Source: Sclerodactyla briareus
Taxonomy: Eukaryota > Echinodermata > Holothuroidea > Dendrochirotida > Sclerodactylidae
Assembly: GCA_026419785.1 (NCBI GenBank)
Contig: JAODTK010000500.1
Location: 62,001 to 126,000, forward strand
DNA length: 64,000 nucleotides
Direction of reading: 5' to 3'
This document shows positions 1 through 12,384 of this stretch, in pieces (the first letter of the stretch is position 1; each line of letters starts with the position of its first letter). A model generated the notes under the pieces. That model had not been told where the DNA came from and did not search any database. It saw nothing but the letters and a program-made list of their open reading frames with translations. The translations under genes were made by a program, and so were the position numbers.

Positions 1-960
1 TAATTATATAATAATAACCAATTCCAGGTGCACGTAGTGGTGAATGATTAACATTCGTTAATAGGCTGCGTTGTCAACTAGCGTTCCAACAACGATAGAT
101 CAATCCATCCACTATTGTACAAACCATCTGCGCTTCGATCTGTCTTTAGTTCAGGGACATCTTGAACTAATTGCACGATGACTACTAACTTTGAACCAAT
201 AACTTGTAAGGTTTATGTCCAAAGGACTTGGCCTTTTTGTTGATATTGCTCAAGTCCTTCTACCTTTGACAGAATTTCCCATCTGTTCAATTTTATTTTT
301 TCTGCACTTGTTGCTGGATTGATTTGCTTTTCCGCGTGCTCTTGAGCATCATATACCATGGAATCTTGGTTTTCCCATCTATCGTAATTAGGTCATGACC
401 AATGTTGTCGCCACACAAACTGGCAGATCTACTATTTCAAGATTTATCCATGATTTGTTGTAGTTAGTCAGTTTGGGATGTATTGTAGTCAGATTATCTC
501 CTTTGCGCTTTGGCAGGTATGGAGCCGGTGCACTATATCTGTCACTGGCTAGATCCAATTTTATTTCTAGATGAATGTTCATACAGATGGACATGCTCTT
601 CGTGACCTCGGGGGGCTATGCATAATGACTGTTTTTTGCCCAAGAGTAATCTGTCTTACAGAGTCTGGTCTAGACGTCAAGTTGAATAAGCAAAGAGTAA
701 CGAGCTCATACTCCTTGTCTTTCTTCCAGAGAGGGAACATTCATGCATTCACGTCATTCACGTCAATGAAGCAGGCTGCCCTTCTCACGTTCTTTCTCAT
801 AATTCTGTTTTTTTTGGCCCGAATCCTCATCGGGTTGCTGCCCTGTAGTTGGGTCATAAGCGTCAGTAGAATTCCCCCCTTCCCCCACCGTACCTGCCTA
901 CAGATAAGGGAAGGGAGGCTATCCCCTTAGGACGGGACCCTAACGGGGCCCGACCCTGCT
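1..960. other. Unassigned AT-rich stretch
   Basis: No recognisable gene or repeat family. Short open frames exist on both strands (388-594 minus, 571-930 plus), but neither resembles a known family or has convincing splice sites. The minus strand lies just downstream of the CR1-type LINE, so the right end of this stretch may include that element's 3' untranslated tail. Confidence 0.4.
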
Positions 961-999
961 ACTCTACGCCCTACACATCATCACGTCCACCATATTCAA

Positions 1000-3900
1000 G
1001 ATGTTCAGTACGGTGGGGCATAAAGGACGCAACATGTCCTCCTAGACCGAACTAGGCCGACTCCTCAGGTCCATTGCATTCAGGTTTCCGCAACCATGAT
1101 AGGCTTTTATCGCGGTTCAAAGTATGTCAACAACATAGGTACGATAGTCATGTGTGTTAATAATGCAACCTAGACATCGGTCTATCCCTATTTCCTATGA
1201 TAACCTATGGTAACCTCTTATGAACTTTAATTTATCACAGTTTTATCTCATTCTGTGCATATACGACCCGCCATCTCTGTTTTGAACATACTAACACATG
1301 GAATATACTGGGATCACAATCATCGCCGAAAAGCTCGTACAAATACCCTTGTATTTGGAGTTTATTTTAGTGAAAAAGGCCTTAATCCATGAACAATTTG
1401 AAAACCTGAATCAATCACCTCGAATTCGCCTCCGCTCCATCGAGTTGGCCGAGACGCCTTAATCCTATCTCTCCTTCGAAGGTAATCCTAAGATACAAGA
1501 TCTATCTATAATAAACCTGCTTGTCTTTTAGAATAAGGATTCCATAACTTGGACAGAAACTCCAGGTGAGTCTCACCAGCTGGCTCAAACATCCGGACAA
1601 CAAATCTTTATCAAGGAAACTGGAGTGACAGCTAATCAAGCCAAGAATCCAGTTCTTTCCTCTCGGCAGCTTCAGCACACTGCTTTAGAAGGTTTCAAAG
1701 AAGAATAAAAATGAACACCGAGATCTTTTTTTTGAATTCACACTGTGAACAGTTTTTGAACCATTTAACTGAAAGAAGCGGTTGTGGAAACCCAACATGC
1801 AACATTTTGCACTTATCGGCATTAAAAAAAACATGTGCTAATCGGAAGACCATTTGAGCATTATATCAAGATCCTCTGGACAACATCAACGTCGAAGCAA
1901 CCCCCCCCCCATCAATTGGTTCGGTCCGCAAACTTTTACACTCTGGAATGCACCCAATCTTCAGATCGTCAATATACGGCAGAAAATTAAAGGCCCGAGA
2001 ACTGATCCCTGTGGATCAACCCCTATTGACTTTGTCAGGAGACGACGTGCATTGATGACAACTCTTTGTTCCTGAGAGAAAGCCTGAACGAATCCCACTG
2101 CCAGAACATTCCCCTTATGCCAAAAACTTATTTCAATTTAGGCAAGAGCTCTCATGATGGAACGTTGTCGAAGCTTTCTGAAGTCCAGGGAAATATATCA
2201 CCAGCACTGCCGTTGTCACTGCACTAGTACTCTTCCATAAACTCTAAGTGGATTATCCACACGAACGATTTTTCCGGAAACACATGGCTAGAACCCCGAA
2301 TTAAGATCCTTGAAAAAATCGAAATATGATCCCAAATGGAGGAGCTAACACCTAGTAAGACTCACTGGCCTGTGAATTCCAAGGAAAGCCCAGTTTCCTT
2401 TCTTGGAAAATTGGAGAAACTTTTCTCTCCTCCAATCATCCGGAACAACACCTTCTTGCTTTCACAAGAAGGGGTAAACTCCTCCGCCTTACCACTTTTG
2501 AGCTTCTGCAGTTCTCCTTTATCACATCAGGCGAACATACCATATTACCAATAGTTTGTGGAAGGCGCACCACCAAAGGTCGTTGAAATTATCCAGTTTT
2601 TTTCCTGAGTGAATACGACGAAAAAATAATCATTAGGAACGCTAGCCATCTCTTGACTATTGCTGATTGTATTACCTAATCGGACACTAAAATTGGACCA
2701 ATGCTGTCCTTCACTTCTGCTTCCTCTAACATAAGAGGAAAACGCACGAGGATTACCCTTTATATTAGAGGCAATCTGCCTCTTGAAATCGAGCTTATGC
2801 ATCTGAAACTAAACGTTTGACAAGCCTCTGCTGAACTTTGTTTGAAACGATCTAAATCAAACAAAAAAACACATTAGCACAATAAGCCGCCAAAGATGTC
2901 TCTTACTTTAACGACAGAAACAAACTTCTTTTTTGTCCCCCCTTTACTCCAGAAGGCCTTTTTTTTTGTTCTTGGTGCGATGCTTCTTCCAAGAACTTCA
3001 ACTTTCATTACGCTTCACTTTACGCCTGAGACCCTTCCAGGAGTCAACAGCATTCAAATCTCGCTAGAAAACTAGACCAATCTACGTTCTCAGAACCCAG
3101 GAATGCCGTCCAGATCGGCCCTCGAGAAACCAGATCGAGCTCAACGCTCTGTGAATAATAACAAACAAGACACATCGAAAACATATATCGTGATCACTTG
3201 CAACACAAAGCTCCCAAAAAACTCTCTGCCTGTCTTCACGGAACCTGTATCACTATAATATTATGCGTTCTGGTAGAAAAATGAACATGCTGCGAAAGGA
3301 AACACTCTTGAGTGACATTAAAAGAGGGCAGATCCTTGAATACACTACTTACCATCAGACCAAGACTTCTGGATAATTGAATCAATACCCATAACAATCG
3401 TAAGCCTACGGGAAACTTCAAGCCTGTCGAAAAAGTGGCGATTAATTGTTTTCAGAGCTGTTGGGAGAACGATATACAACACCGACAAAAGGTCTGGGGA
3501 TACCTGAAGCGTTGGACGGAATTCACACCAAACAGAATTGACGTAACTAACACCAATATCTGATCTCTCCATGCTATTCAAGTCAGACTGCACATACAAC
3601 AAAACTCCACCAAACTCCACCCCCAATGCCACGGAGAGTAACTGTCCGATCTTGCCTATAAGCAACATAACCTGGAACGGCTGAGGAAATTTAACATATT
3701 TAGCCCAGACTCTTCTGCAATTCCAACTACGTCAGGCTTCCGCTCCTGGTCCGAAATTCGGAACTCATCAAATTTATCCCTGATTCTTTGACATTAGCGC
3801 AGAAAAATACCGCTTGCTAATATGGTTCTAACTATCCGCTAAAACATCTAGTTTGTGCCCGCTTAGTACCACTGCGTTGACTACTAGTTACAACCCTGTC

Positions 3901-4310
3901 ATGTGAACTGGTACCCTCGCCCCCGAATCAGTTTTAAAACACTCTTCCCACCAGAAATTAACAACTTCCCTCTAACACCCACCGAGGCCCCATTACCACT
4001 TGAGGTGAAGACATCCATGCGAAAAGATCGGGTCTTCACACGAAAACGACACGTCCACAAACTGCATTCCCTGCCCAGCACACTCCAACTCCAACACACC
4101 TGTTTAGTGCCCGCTATCTTTTATCAGTAACCCGACCGTAAAACCTGGGGAGATTACCACAAATCGCGACTTAGACCTAATAGACTGAAGATTGTACAAA
4201 CAAATCTTCAAATCGGAGGTCACGGACATCCATGGCAGTCCTCCCCGGAGGTTATTAATCCCCTTTTCAACAACCACCACTTTCTCGTCCCCCACAATCC
4301 TGTGCACCCT
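1000..4310 (-). mobile_element. CR1-clade LINE (non-LTR retrotransposon), decayed
   Basis: Read on the minus strand, the order of a CR1-type pol protein is recognisable. An endonuclease start LKICLYNLQSIRSKS lies at about 4210-4160. More endonuclease follows (GGVLLYVQSDL and SVWCEF, about 3610-3510). The linker before the reverse transcriptase is at 2802-2545, with NPRAFSSYVRGSRS and NDYFFVVFT. The reverse-transcriptase motif DPQGSVLGPLIF is at about 2023-1981, then NADKCKMLHVG near 1800, EKDLGV near 1720, and the C-terminal EERRRIRGD-like block near 1420-1450. The frame changes many times and stops are frequent, so this is an old inactive copy. The region 4310-4700 could hold ORF1 or 5' UTR but shows nothing clear. 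The family assignment rests on motif order and wording; the exact subfamily is not known. Confidence 0.82.
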
Positions 4311-4802
4311 CGCACTTAAGGGTCCTCAAACCTAGCATCGGGAAGGCCCAGACACGCGTACGTTCGGCGTATTACATGACTGAACTCCCTATCAACAGGA
4401 CCGGAACAATCGAATACCCAACCAGCAAACACTTCCTTTTACCTATCCTCCCCCACCATCCACTTTAATGTCACACCACACCTCTGTTTGAACCTCCTGC
4501 TCTAGCTGCCTTTTATCCTACACACTCTATCCCGCCGGCAACCATCCGGACTGTCGCCTATGCACGGCCTTCCTCAACTGAACACTAAAACTATTCTAGG
4601 CAGACGGCAAGGACCGGATCAACAGCCCTTAATCGGACCTACATCGACTCTCCACTCAGGCTCCCCCACACTTTCCAGTACCCACCTCCAATTCCGCCGA
4701 ACCTGACACAATTCCTGCATGTTACACAAAATCGTCCCTTGTTTAAAGTTTGCAGCTCACGCAAAACACCCACTTGCCCTTATGGGAGGCGAAACAGCAC
4801 CC

Positions 4803-4853
4803 AACGAACACAGCAGAGAGAGAGAGAGAGGGGAGCGAGGGGGGGGGGGGGGA
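4803..4853. repeat. (AG)n plus poly-G low-complexity tract
   Basis: An AG dinucleotide run is followed within a few bases by an uninterrupted run of G. Tracts like this are error-prone in sequencing and may not have the length shown. Confidence 0.85.
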
Positions 4854-4953
4854 CACAGACTGCCTACACAATTATCGATTTAACAATTTTGTTTATTTTT
4901 CGACCACAGTCAAACAGGAATACAATTAATTGGTCAAATTGCTAAAAAGAACA

Positions 4954-5085
4954 ACTGAGATATGCCTACCACTATAAACAGGAAAGCAGATAAGAAAATA
5001 CACTTAAAGCAGCACGACTGAGATATGCCTACACTATAAACACGAAAGCATATACATTAAATACACTACAAGCAAAGCACACTAA
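4954..5085 (+). repeat. Tandem duplication, period about 63 bp
   Basis: The phrase CTGAGATATGCCTAC followed by ACTATAAACA and GAAAGCA begins near 4955 and again near 5018, with a few differences. The two units abut, making a short two-copy tandem repeat. The flanking A-rich sequence to 5480 also has a short AGAACAC run at about 5404-5425. No coding content is apparent. Confidence 0.7.
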
Positions 5086-5089
5086 CTCG

Positions 5090-6060
5090 CTACACGAAAA
5101 ATCAATAGTGTTGACATGCTAAAAGGATGCCAGAGGCTTTACCCGATCGCGGCCCACGAGCAGAACGAAAGGAAAGAGACGAAACGAGATAATGGCTTAT
5201 CACGACGCAATAGTACACTCAACGCTCCCAATCGCAACATACATACACACGAGAGAAGCAAACGCTAGAACGATAAATACACGCTACGGAAGGCAAAAAA
5301 GCTAGGCCTAGCTAGTGAGGGGAAAACAAGGGGCCTAGAAAAAAAATAGCCTCAAAAGGAAAACAAACTCACGCTAAGAAATACTCCGAACAGCGCCAAG
5401 CACAGAACACAGAACACAGAACACACCAATCACAAGAGAATAGAAAAATATAACGAAAATGGAAGAGCAAAATACTTGTACAAGGCGGAGCAAAATACGA
5501 AAACGTCTTGACGTTGGTGTTGCCATTATATTCTTGGTGTTCCATTCATTATGGAGGGAGTGCCCTGAGGACCCTTTCTAAATTATAAAACCACCAGACC
5601 TATGCATGTAAGTTCCGTTTGTGATAGTGCATTTTAACCCATATAAGGAGACACAAGTGTAACTCGGTAAAATTAAACTAGGGAATCTTAGAATGTCGAT
5701 AAACGACAAATTGGAAAAAAATGATGTTATTGACATAGCTGTGACAATATTTGCATTCAAAGTGTAGGTATTTTTTCGTTAGTCACGTATTTGCCTGCAG
5801 GCTAAGATCTTACGTATCTCGATGCATAATAGGAATAGAAGGCCTATAAAGGTCGTTATCCCGGTTCATTGAGCATAGTCAGGACGAAATTAGGACTACA
5901 ACCTCACTCTGGTTGGCCTTAGGCCGTGCGGCACAGAAAATGATCCAGGCATAGTCTGAGGACGCTCAAATTTAAACAACGTTTCCAGTGTTTAGGCTGT
6001 CTTGAACTTTACACATGTTGTTCCTTCAGATAGCTCGTGCTAGGGTGTTGTATCACTTAG
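5090..6060. other. Non-coding stretch without recognised features
   Basis: A-rich on the plus strand up to about 5480, then of mixed composition. The only open frame above 60 codons (5578-5760 minus) has no family resemblance. No element ends or splice signals could be tied to a gene. Confidence 0.4.
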
Positions 6061-6069
6061 GACAATTAT

Positions 6070-8250
6070 TTTATGGTTTTGTCTCAACAAGACAAATTGG
6101 TCATCACAAAAAATAGCACACAATGTCAAAGGTCGAAAGGTCAAACGAGATCAAAGGTCAAAAGAGTTCAAAGTAGGTCACCAGATGTAGGTTCGCATGA
6201 CGAACAAAACGTTCCATACGACATCCCTCAAAAATGTTTCGTTGCCAAGAAATATAAAGATTTTCCATGGTGACCTCAAAGGACCTTGACCTAACACCAG
6301 GAAAAAAATAGGGTTCATCCTCACCATACGCGCACCACATACCTAATTTGAACTTGATTACATGCGTGCGCTTCCTAGATATAGTGCTGGACAAGCTTCT
6401 GAACTTGCCTCTCTTAGCTTGAATGACCTTGAACTGGAATCAACTAAAATCAATAGTGGTCATCCTCTCTATATGTCCAACCAAGAATAACCTAATTTGA
6501 CTTGTGTTCTTTCAGATATCGTGCTGACAAGGGGTGTCCAACACACACACACATAACGCCAACACACACACATACGCACGTGCGTGACTGAATAAATTCC
6601 TTTTGCCTTCGGCAAGGAATAAAAAAAACACTGACTGACAACAAGCGGCGAGGACATTGGGGCTGATAACACCGTCTCGTTCTCTCTCATGGTGTCTCGA
6701 TGGGAGTTAACAAACTGAGTAGCAATGTTGACTGCTAAGACATCTTGGCCATATGACGATAAAGCGTCAAAAAGTTGTTTACAGGGCACAATCGGCTATT
6801 GTTTGGAACTGCCTTCTTCATTCATGATTCGAACAGATAAACACAACATTTTAAATTTGTCTCGGTTATTTGTTGCAGTTGACTACAGCACCATTGGTGC
6901 TCTTGTTCACTCTGTTGACTAGATGGACCTTGGGCCATATTACCCAGATAGGGTCACCGAACCGAAACTCGTACATTAAAAGTGTGAACCACCTCCACTG
7001 CATTGGCATTCCAAATCAATCGTTTTTACAAACCTAAAGTATATACTCTACTCATTAAGCTTTGAGAAAATCCAGCAAACCTTAAAATGTGGAAAATAAT
7101 GCCAATTATGCAAAATAAGACACAATTCATTACTGCATTACAGTGGTCCAGTTTTACCTCACAAAACTGATGAATAGACCTCATCCACACGTCTTAAGCA
7201 AATCAGATAACTTTAAAAAATAATTGAAATTATGAAAATTGTGACATAAAATGACTCAGTGACCTCGAATGCACTTATATCTTAAGATCATCGGGAAGGA
7301 TAGTAAACCCTATATTCACCAGTTTCGTGAAAATTCGACAACTTAAAAAAAATGAAACAATATGCTAATTAGGTACCTAATTTGCAAATCAGTCACACTA
7401 ATAACCCTCAGAGACACGCTCACCGTTAATTATTCGAAACTGATAGTTTGCCCTACTCACCAATTTTCGAAACATACACAACATTGTTCAAAATTGCATA
7501 ATTGGACTATTCTTGCTGGTAATCGTGTCAGTTCGCTCATTCAATTGTTGTCATGTACACCGAGTTTACATAACCAACGCATCTTCTGATCACGAGATAT
7601 CTTGAAAACAATCTTTCGGCTAAATTTTCAACTAAATGAAAATTAGTTTGGTCATTTATTTAGGCCGAAAATGCTGCGAAATCTGCAATGACAACCCTTC
7701 ACAATGCCCTTCCCCACGAAATTTCAGCACTTATAGCCTTCCACCGGTTCAGGAGATATCCCGACACACATGCATTGTCCACATAGTTTATGACCTAAAA
7801 TAAGACTAATCTGTTTCCAAGTAAAATCACTGACCAACTGAGCTCTCATCTTAGCTAGACATCGAAACCGCCAACATGTTATATCCCAACTTTCAAACAA
7901 ATGGAAGGCGACAATGTTTATTCAGAATTTATATATCAAAAGTACGACACAAGTGCAAACTTGACATCCTATGGGACCTCGAAAAGTTGCTCAGGACTAC
8001 CATAGTCCACATCCTACATATTCGCTAGAGTCCAATGAAGTTTGAAGATCGCAAATTTTGCCAATCCTTGACCTCTAGTGACCGTGAAATCCATACCATT
8101 TTTTCGTGCCATTTAAAGTTCACATCCCCAAGTTTCGTGTGAAGGAGGTCAGGGAGATATTCTAGGAAATATTCACGAAATCGTGGGTATGAAAAATACA
8201 TTAAATCGCAGCCCTACTTGCTAACTATCCAATTCATCCTCAGCACATTT
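6070..8250. repeat. Decayed interspersed repeat rich in GGTCAAAGGTCA-like phrases
   Basis: The stretch begins with repeated AAAGGTC / GGTCAAA phrases (6125-6180). It continues with TGACCTTGACC, GAACTTGAT and 'gacctc...gtgacc' wording, including a phrase of the type ATTTCGTGTGAAGGAGGTCAGG near 8135. This wording is typical of abundant degenerate intergenic repeats in marine invertebrates. A CA dinucleotide run lies at about 6540-6578, followed by a small hairpin (CCTTTTGCC/GGCAAGG) at about 6598-6620. No coding potential is seen. Confidence 0.5.
6540..6578. repeat. (CA)n microsatellite, interrupted
   Basis: Two ACACACAC blocks are separated by short interruptions. Confidence 0.85.
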
Positions 8251-8402
8251 ATATGAATCTGAATAAGCACTTGTATAAAGCCGTTTGACCGACGGCGTGT
8301 GAGGTCTTGGTACACCAACTGCGTGTTCCATAGGAACCTGGACAACCCGAGACTGTAATCGATCCGAAATTACTCAGGAAGTAATAAAACTTAATGGGGC
8401 GG

Positions 8403-8600
8403 TCAAGCAAACATTACTGCCCCCCCCCCCCACCCCAGAGAAGAAAAAGAAGAAGTGAACAGCGAACTCGACAGCGCGCAGAGGAACTGAACCCGGGCTT
8501 CCACGTGGGAAGAGGATTGCTTTACAAGAAACCACAAGTCTAGTAGTTTGCGAGGGCGTTTGTACTCTGCAGTATTGTAGGCAGGTAAGGTTGGTTCAGT
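8403..8600 (-). mobile_element. tRNA-derived SINE (minus strand)
   Basis: On the minus strand, a B-box-like GGGTTCAGTTCC (plus 8483-8496) is preceded by a tRNA-like segment with CACGTGGAAGCCC and an A-box-like stretch about 40 bases upstream. It ends in a pyrimidine-rich CTTCTTC tail and a homopolymer (C run at 8424-8433 on the plus strand). This matches the layout of tRNA-headed SINEs. The length of the homopolymer is unreliable. Confidence 0.5.
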
Positions 8601-9189
8601 CGATATTGGAAGATTTAAAACGCTGTGGTATTTTCTAATTCTACTTCTGTGCAAATACTCGTCAAAGCCTGTTCAGCAGCCCTACCGAGTTGTTTGGTGT
8701 TGTGCCTCATGAAATTGGGCACCAAGAGCACAAACTAAAGTAAAACCCCAACTTGATGAGACCCCTCCTGAACTCATCCGCATTTTATTAGAATATTTAG
8801 GGGCATAGAAGCCAACATAATATTCTATTGTAATTTTTATTCGTTGTCAACTAAACGGGATCGTCCTGGAAGACTTGGCTAAGAAAGCTCACACTATTAG
8901 CCTCATCTACACAATTTCATCCCATCACACAGGCCTGAATCAAGGGAATAAGTTATACGGAGGTGCAAATACCACCCAGTACCCCAACTCAAACCAACAC
9001 ATGGAAGCCAGCATCTTGTACGCGGCCCCGATCGGGGTCCCCTCGGTGGTTTTCGCCGGAATAAATCCTTTTTTATTGAGGCGATCCTTTGTTTAGGGCT
9101 TTGCTGGGTGTCGGGACATGTCAATACAGGAAGATTTGTCCGAAAAATGACTATGTCACCATCTTGCGAACCATTCCTCCGCTTATAGA

Positions 9190-9732
9190 AACCATTCCTC
9201 AAGAAGACGCCCTGCTGAAGGTGAAAAAGATGTCCTACTCATTTGAACAGAACGAAGGTGTTCTACTCGTCGCACTAGACTTAAGTAGCGTTTTTGATAC
9301 GTTGCCACCCATCATGCTGGAGCGATGATAGCATGGGCGTCACAGACCATACTGAAATGGTTGACCATACCTCAACGATAGGACTGTTCACATCGCTGGT
9401 CACAAATCGTCACAGAGTAAACTAAATTACGGACTCCCACAAGGATCTAACGTCGGCCCGTCTCTCTTCAACATGTACACTCTCCCAATTGGTCCTATTA
9501 TTCGGGGTTATAGTTTGTCATTCCATGTATGCAGACGCAGATGATATTCCAACTCTAAACGCGAACTTCAATCCTAAGGATCCGTCTGCTTTTACATCTG
9601 CCTTGCCACGGCTCTCCTCATGTAGCGCTCAATCAAACCGGATGACTCGAACATGCTGAAGTTAAACAATGAACAGACAGAATTTATCGCAATAAAAATT
9701 TCCTCACCAGCAACGCACTTGGATACCCACTG
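9190..9732 (+). mobile_element. L2/CR1-group LINE, 5' part of interrupted copy
   Basis: This is the reverse-transcriptase half of a non-LTR retrotransposon. The plus-strand frames read GVLLVALDLSSVFDTL (about 9257-9305), YGLPQGSNVGPSLFNMY (about 9428-9478), FHVYADADD (the YADD catalytic box, about 9520-9545), NFNPKDPSAF and LKLNNEQTEFIAI (about 9660-9695). The frame shifts several times. The copy is broken after 9732 by a nested LINE and resumes at 10685 with the expected next block. The upstream part (8880-9190) may belong to it but is not recognisable. Confidence 0.85.
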
Positions 9733-10684
9733 TTGGATTAATTAACTAATGGGGATGCAAAGAAAGCGTGTACCGCAACGAAGTGAGCTGATTAGTGAGC
9801 TGGTGTAAGGAAAACCATCTGCTCTGACACATTAGTAAAAAGGAATTAATCGTGGACTTCAGACGTGATGAGATCACAATGGGTCCTCTCATTATCGATG
9901 GAATGGTGGTGAGCAGGTGAACACATTCAAGTTGTTGGGTACATTCATTACGGACAATTTAATCATGAACATCGAAGACTGAAGGAATACTGAAAAGGAG
10001 TCAGCGCTGTTCTTGGTTACGTGTCTTAAATCCTATGGGGTCAGTGCCCAATGTTTTAACAAATTATTTTATCGGCATTATGGACGCATTTTAACTTCTA
10101 AATTTTAGTCTGTTGTGGTCGGGTACGGCAGTGGACTCCGAAATTGCAAGCAGTAAATAAGGAATGCTGAGCGTATTATTGGTACAAGCCTTCCATCTCT
10201 CCACTCTCTGTACCCTGAGCGTTCCCTCAAGAAAGTCGACCATGAACTGATCGATAACTCACATCCTCTCATAAGTACTTCTTCTTGCCCTCTTGTAAAA
10301 GGCTGCGTACATTCAAGGGACAAGAGGCTCATAAATAGTCATAATCCTGATCTCGTTGAGATGTACAATACATATAATGCCCGCTGATTGTGCTAGTCTT
10401 GCCGTCATTTTTATAACTCTGCTTCTCATGTGTTTATTTTAATATTGCTACAACGTTTCAACTTCCTACGCTTTTATACACTTTTCCATCCTTTACCTGG
10501 TCATAGGAATTGTTTTTCCTTTTTTATGTAGACTTTTATCTACTCGTGATTGTTCACGTGACTCACCCTGTTTTCAACCACTTTTCCATTGTTTAATATT
10601 TTATCCATGGCGAAGAAATTAAATCTATCTCTCTATCTCTCTCTATCTATCTATCTATCTATCTACTACTATCTATCTATCTAT
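9733..10684 (+). mobile_element. Rex1-like LINE, 5'-truncated, nested insertion
   Basis: This is a second, different non-LTR retrotransposon in the same orientation. It starts inside the reverse transcriptase with LVSWCKENHL-like wording (about 9790-9825) and KKELIVDFRRDE (about 9840-9875). FKLLGT, ERIIGTSLPSLHSLYPE (about 10165-10215) and SLKK follow, then the C-terminal HSRDKRLINSHNPDL (about 10312-10350). This block order is that of Rex1/Babar-type elements of the CR1 group. It ends in an ATCT repeat (10617-10684), a 3' simple repeat such as these elements use. CCACTG sits at both edges (9727-9732 and 10685-10690), consistent with a 6-bp target-site duplication. Confidence 0.8.
10617..10684 (+). 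repeat. (ATCT)n microsatellite forming the 3' tail of the nested LINE
   Basis: Nearly uninterrupted TCTA/ATCT units follow the AAATTAAATC end of the Rex1-like element. The position at the insertion boundary indicates that it arrived with the element. Confidence 0.85.
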
Positions 10685-11345
10685 CCACTGCTTCATTGTC
10701 CTTGGCGACAAGATCATCAATCCCACTGAGTGTGTCAGGAATCTCGGGGTGATATTCGACTCTCTCAACTTCCTGAGGCTCATCATGTGAAAGCTCTGTG
10801 CACCAGCCTCAACTTCATCTATGGCATTTCACAGCTGCGTCGCTCATGTACTTTGGATACCATCTCGTATCCATGCCTAATCCTATCGAAAACTCGACTA
10901 TGGGAACACCCTTCTTCTTTTGGCGTAACAAAAGCCGACATTCTACGGTTACCAAACGTTCACGGAAACTTGGCTCCAAAATAATCTGGCAAGTTGCGAA
11001 ATAACGAGGCATGCAAACATCCATTTTTTGATTAACTTGCAAATGCTACCAATTGAAAGAGGATCCCTTCCCAATTATTTTGTTGCTGTGTTTATCGATT
11101 CTCCATGGGTCACGGCGCGTGCTTATCAACCTGTTCTCAATCACTCTACACTCCAACTCATCCTAACCTCCGATCCTCTGCAGATACCACTCGCCTATTG
11201 GAACACAATACCACTAGAATTCCTTAATCAGTTCCTTCCGGCTTGGCCAAGTTCCAACAATCAGGGAGCTGCCAACTTTGAACACTTTGAAGAAACATCT
11301 GAAGACGTTTTCAGTCGCTTAACCTGTTTGTTGTTTTGCGAGCAA
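10685..11345 (+). mobile_element. L2/CR1-group LINE, 3' part of interrupted copy
   Basis: This continues the element broken at 9732. It reads IINPTECVRNLGVIFDS (about 10717-10765), then LCTSLNF, FGVTKADILRLP (about 10920-10955), KIIWQVAK, LPIERG, SDPLQIPLAYWNTIPLEFL (about 11170-11230) and a final phrase of the type 'FE.F..TSEDVF'. These are the C-terminal blocks that follow the reverse transcriptase in L2-type LINEs. It is decayed by many frame changes. The 3' end is placed where the recognisable coding stops and could extend slightly further. Confidence 0.82.
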
Positions 11346-12265
11346 TCAACCAAAGCGTGCTGAAACGATCTTCATAGACCAGCGCTTTATAAACATCATT
11401 ATGAATGTACGGTATGTATAAATGATTGGTTTGTCCCCAGCAAACCGTGTAGGAGTGGAGTGTAGCAGGCACACACCGTCAGTGGCAATGTAACTTTCGT
11501 TGAAGGCGGCCATGAGCAGACCTCCTTTTCTCAGTTGACTCTTTTAATATTGGAATAGTTGCGCTTTTCCTTATCATTATAGAAGTATCGTTTCTATATT
11601 TTGTGAGCGGGCACCGCTGTACTTTCATTTGAACCGACCATCAAACGTGACTTATTCAAATCCTAACCCCGTCGTTTTGCGTTTTCGGTGCTTCTCTGCT
11701 ACGTGCTGCGCACCCCGGAAAGTAGAACGAACACTTCGGTCACCGAAACCCAAGGGACCGGGTGTTCTCACCCTCTACTCCCCCTTATATTGCTAACCAT
11801 ATCGATGTGGGCATATAATGTATAGTTTTCTCTCTTAACACAGCAGAGCAATTTCGACTGGAAAATATTAACTTTCATTCAAGTATAACAATATATTTAC
11901 GCCAACATCTCTTTACTTTTTAAAGGACTTGGTATTCCTCTGAAATACTCCGTATTATTCCCATCCCGTAGTACCAAAGTGAATCACTGCACTCAAATAG
12001 ACTGGACTCGATCGAGCGCTGACCTAGAACTATTGGAACTAGTTGTATGTATGTAACGGTGCTTCGCGCCAGCCCTATCTACAATGCTACGCTAGTATTG
12101 TGTATCCCACTGGCCAGAGTACAACTACAAGGTAACTGTATAGCATACGAGCAATTTCGGAGCGGGCGCAATTATACTAAAACCATGCAGGCCTACAGCG
12201 GGGTGTCAGTTCTTTTTCATAATACTCAATGGCATAGTCATCTGTCGGAGATAGTGGTTGTGTGG
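11346..12265. other. Stretch without recognised features
   Basis: Unique-looking sequence after the LINE 3' end. Nothing resembling coding sequence or a known repeat was found. Confidence 0.35.
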
Positions 12266-12267
12266 TG

Positions 12268-12362
12268 GGATGTGGAGTGTGTGTCGCTGATGTGTGTGCG
12301 TGCGTGTGTAATTGTGTGTGCGTGTGTGTGTGGTGTGTGTGTGTGGGCGTGTGTGTGTGACG
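12268..12362. repeat. (GT)n microsatellite, interrupted
   Basis: TGTGTG blocks run over about 95 bases with scattered interruptions (GCGTG, ATTG). Confidence 0.85.
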
Positions 12363-12384
12363 TCCAATCTTGTTAACACCATAA

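Noticed and set aside
4739-4945. 68-codon frame near 4.8 kb as a gene
   Set aside because: The frame is built from an AG/G low-complexity tract.
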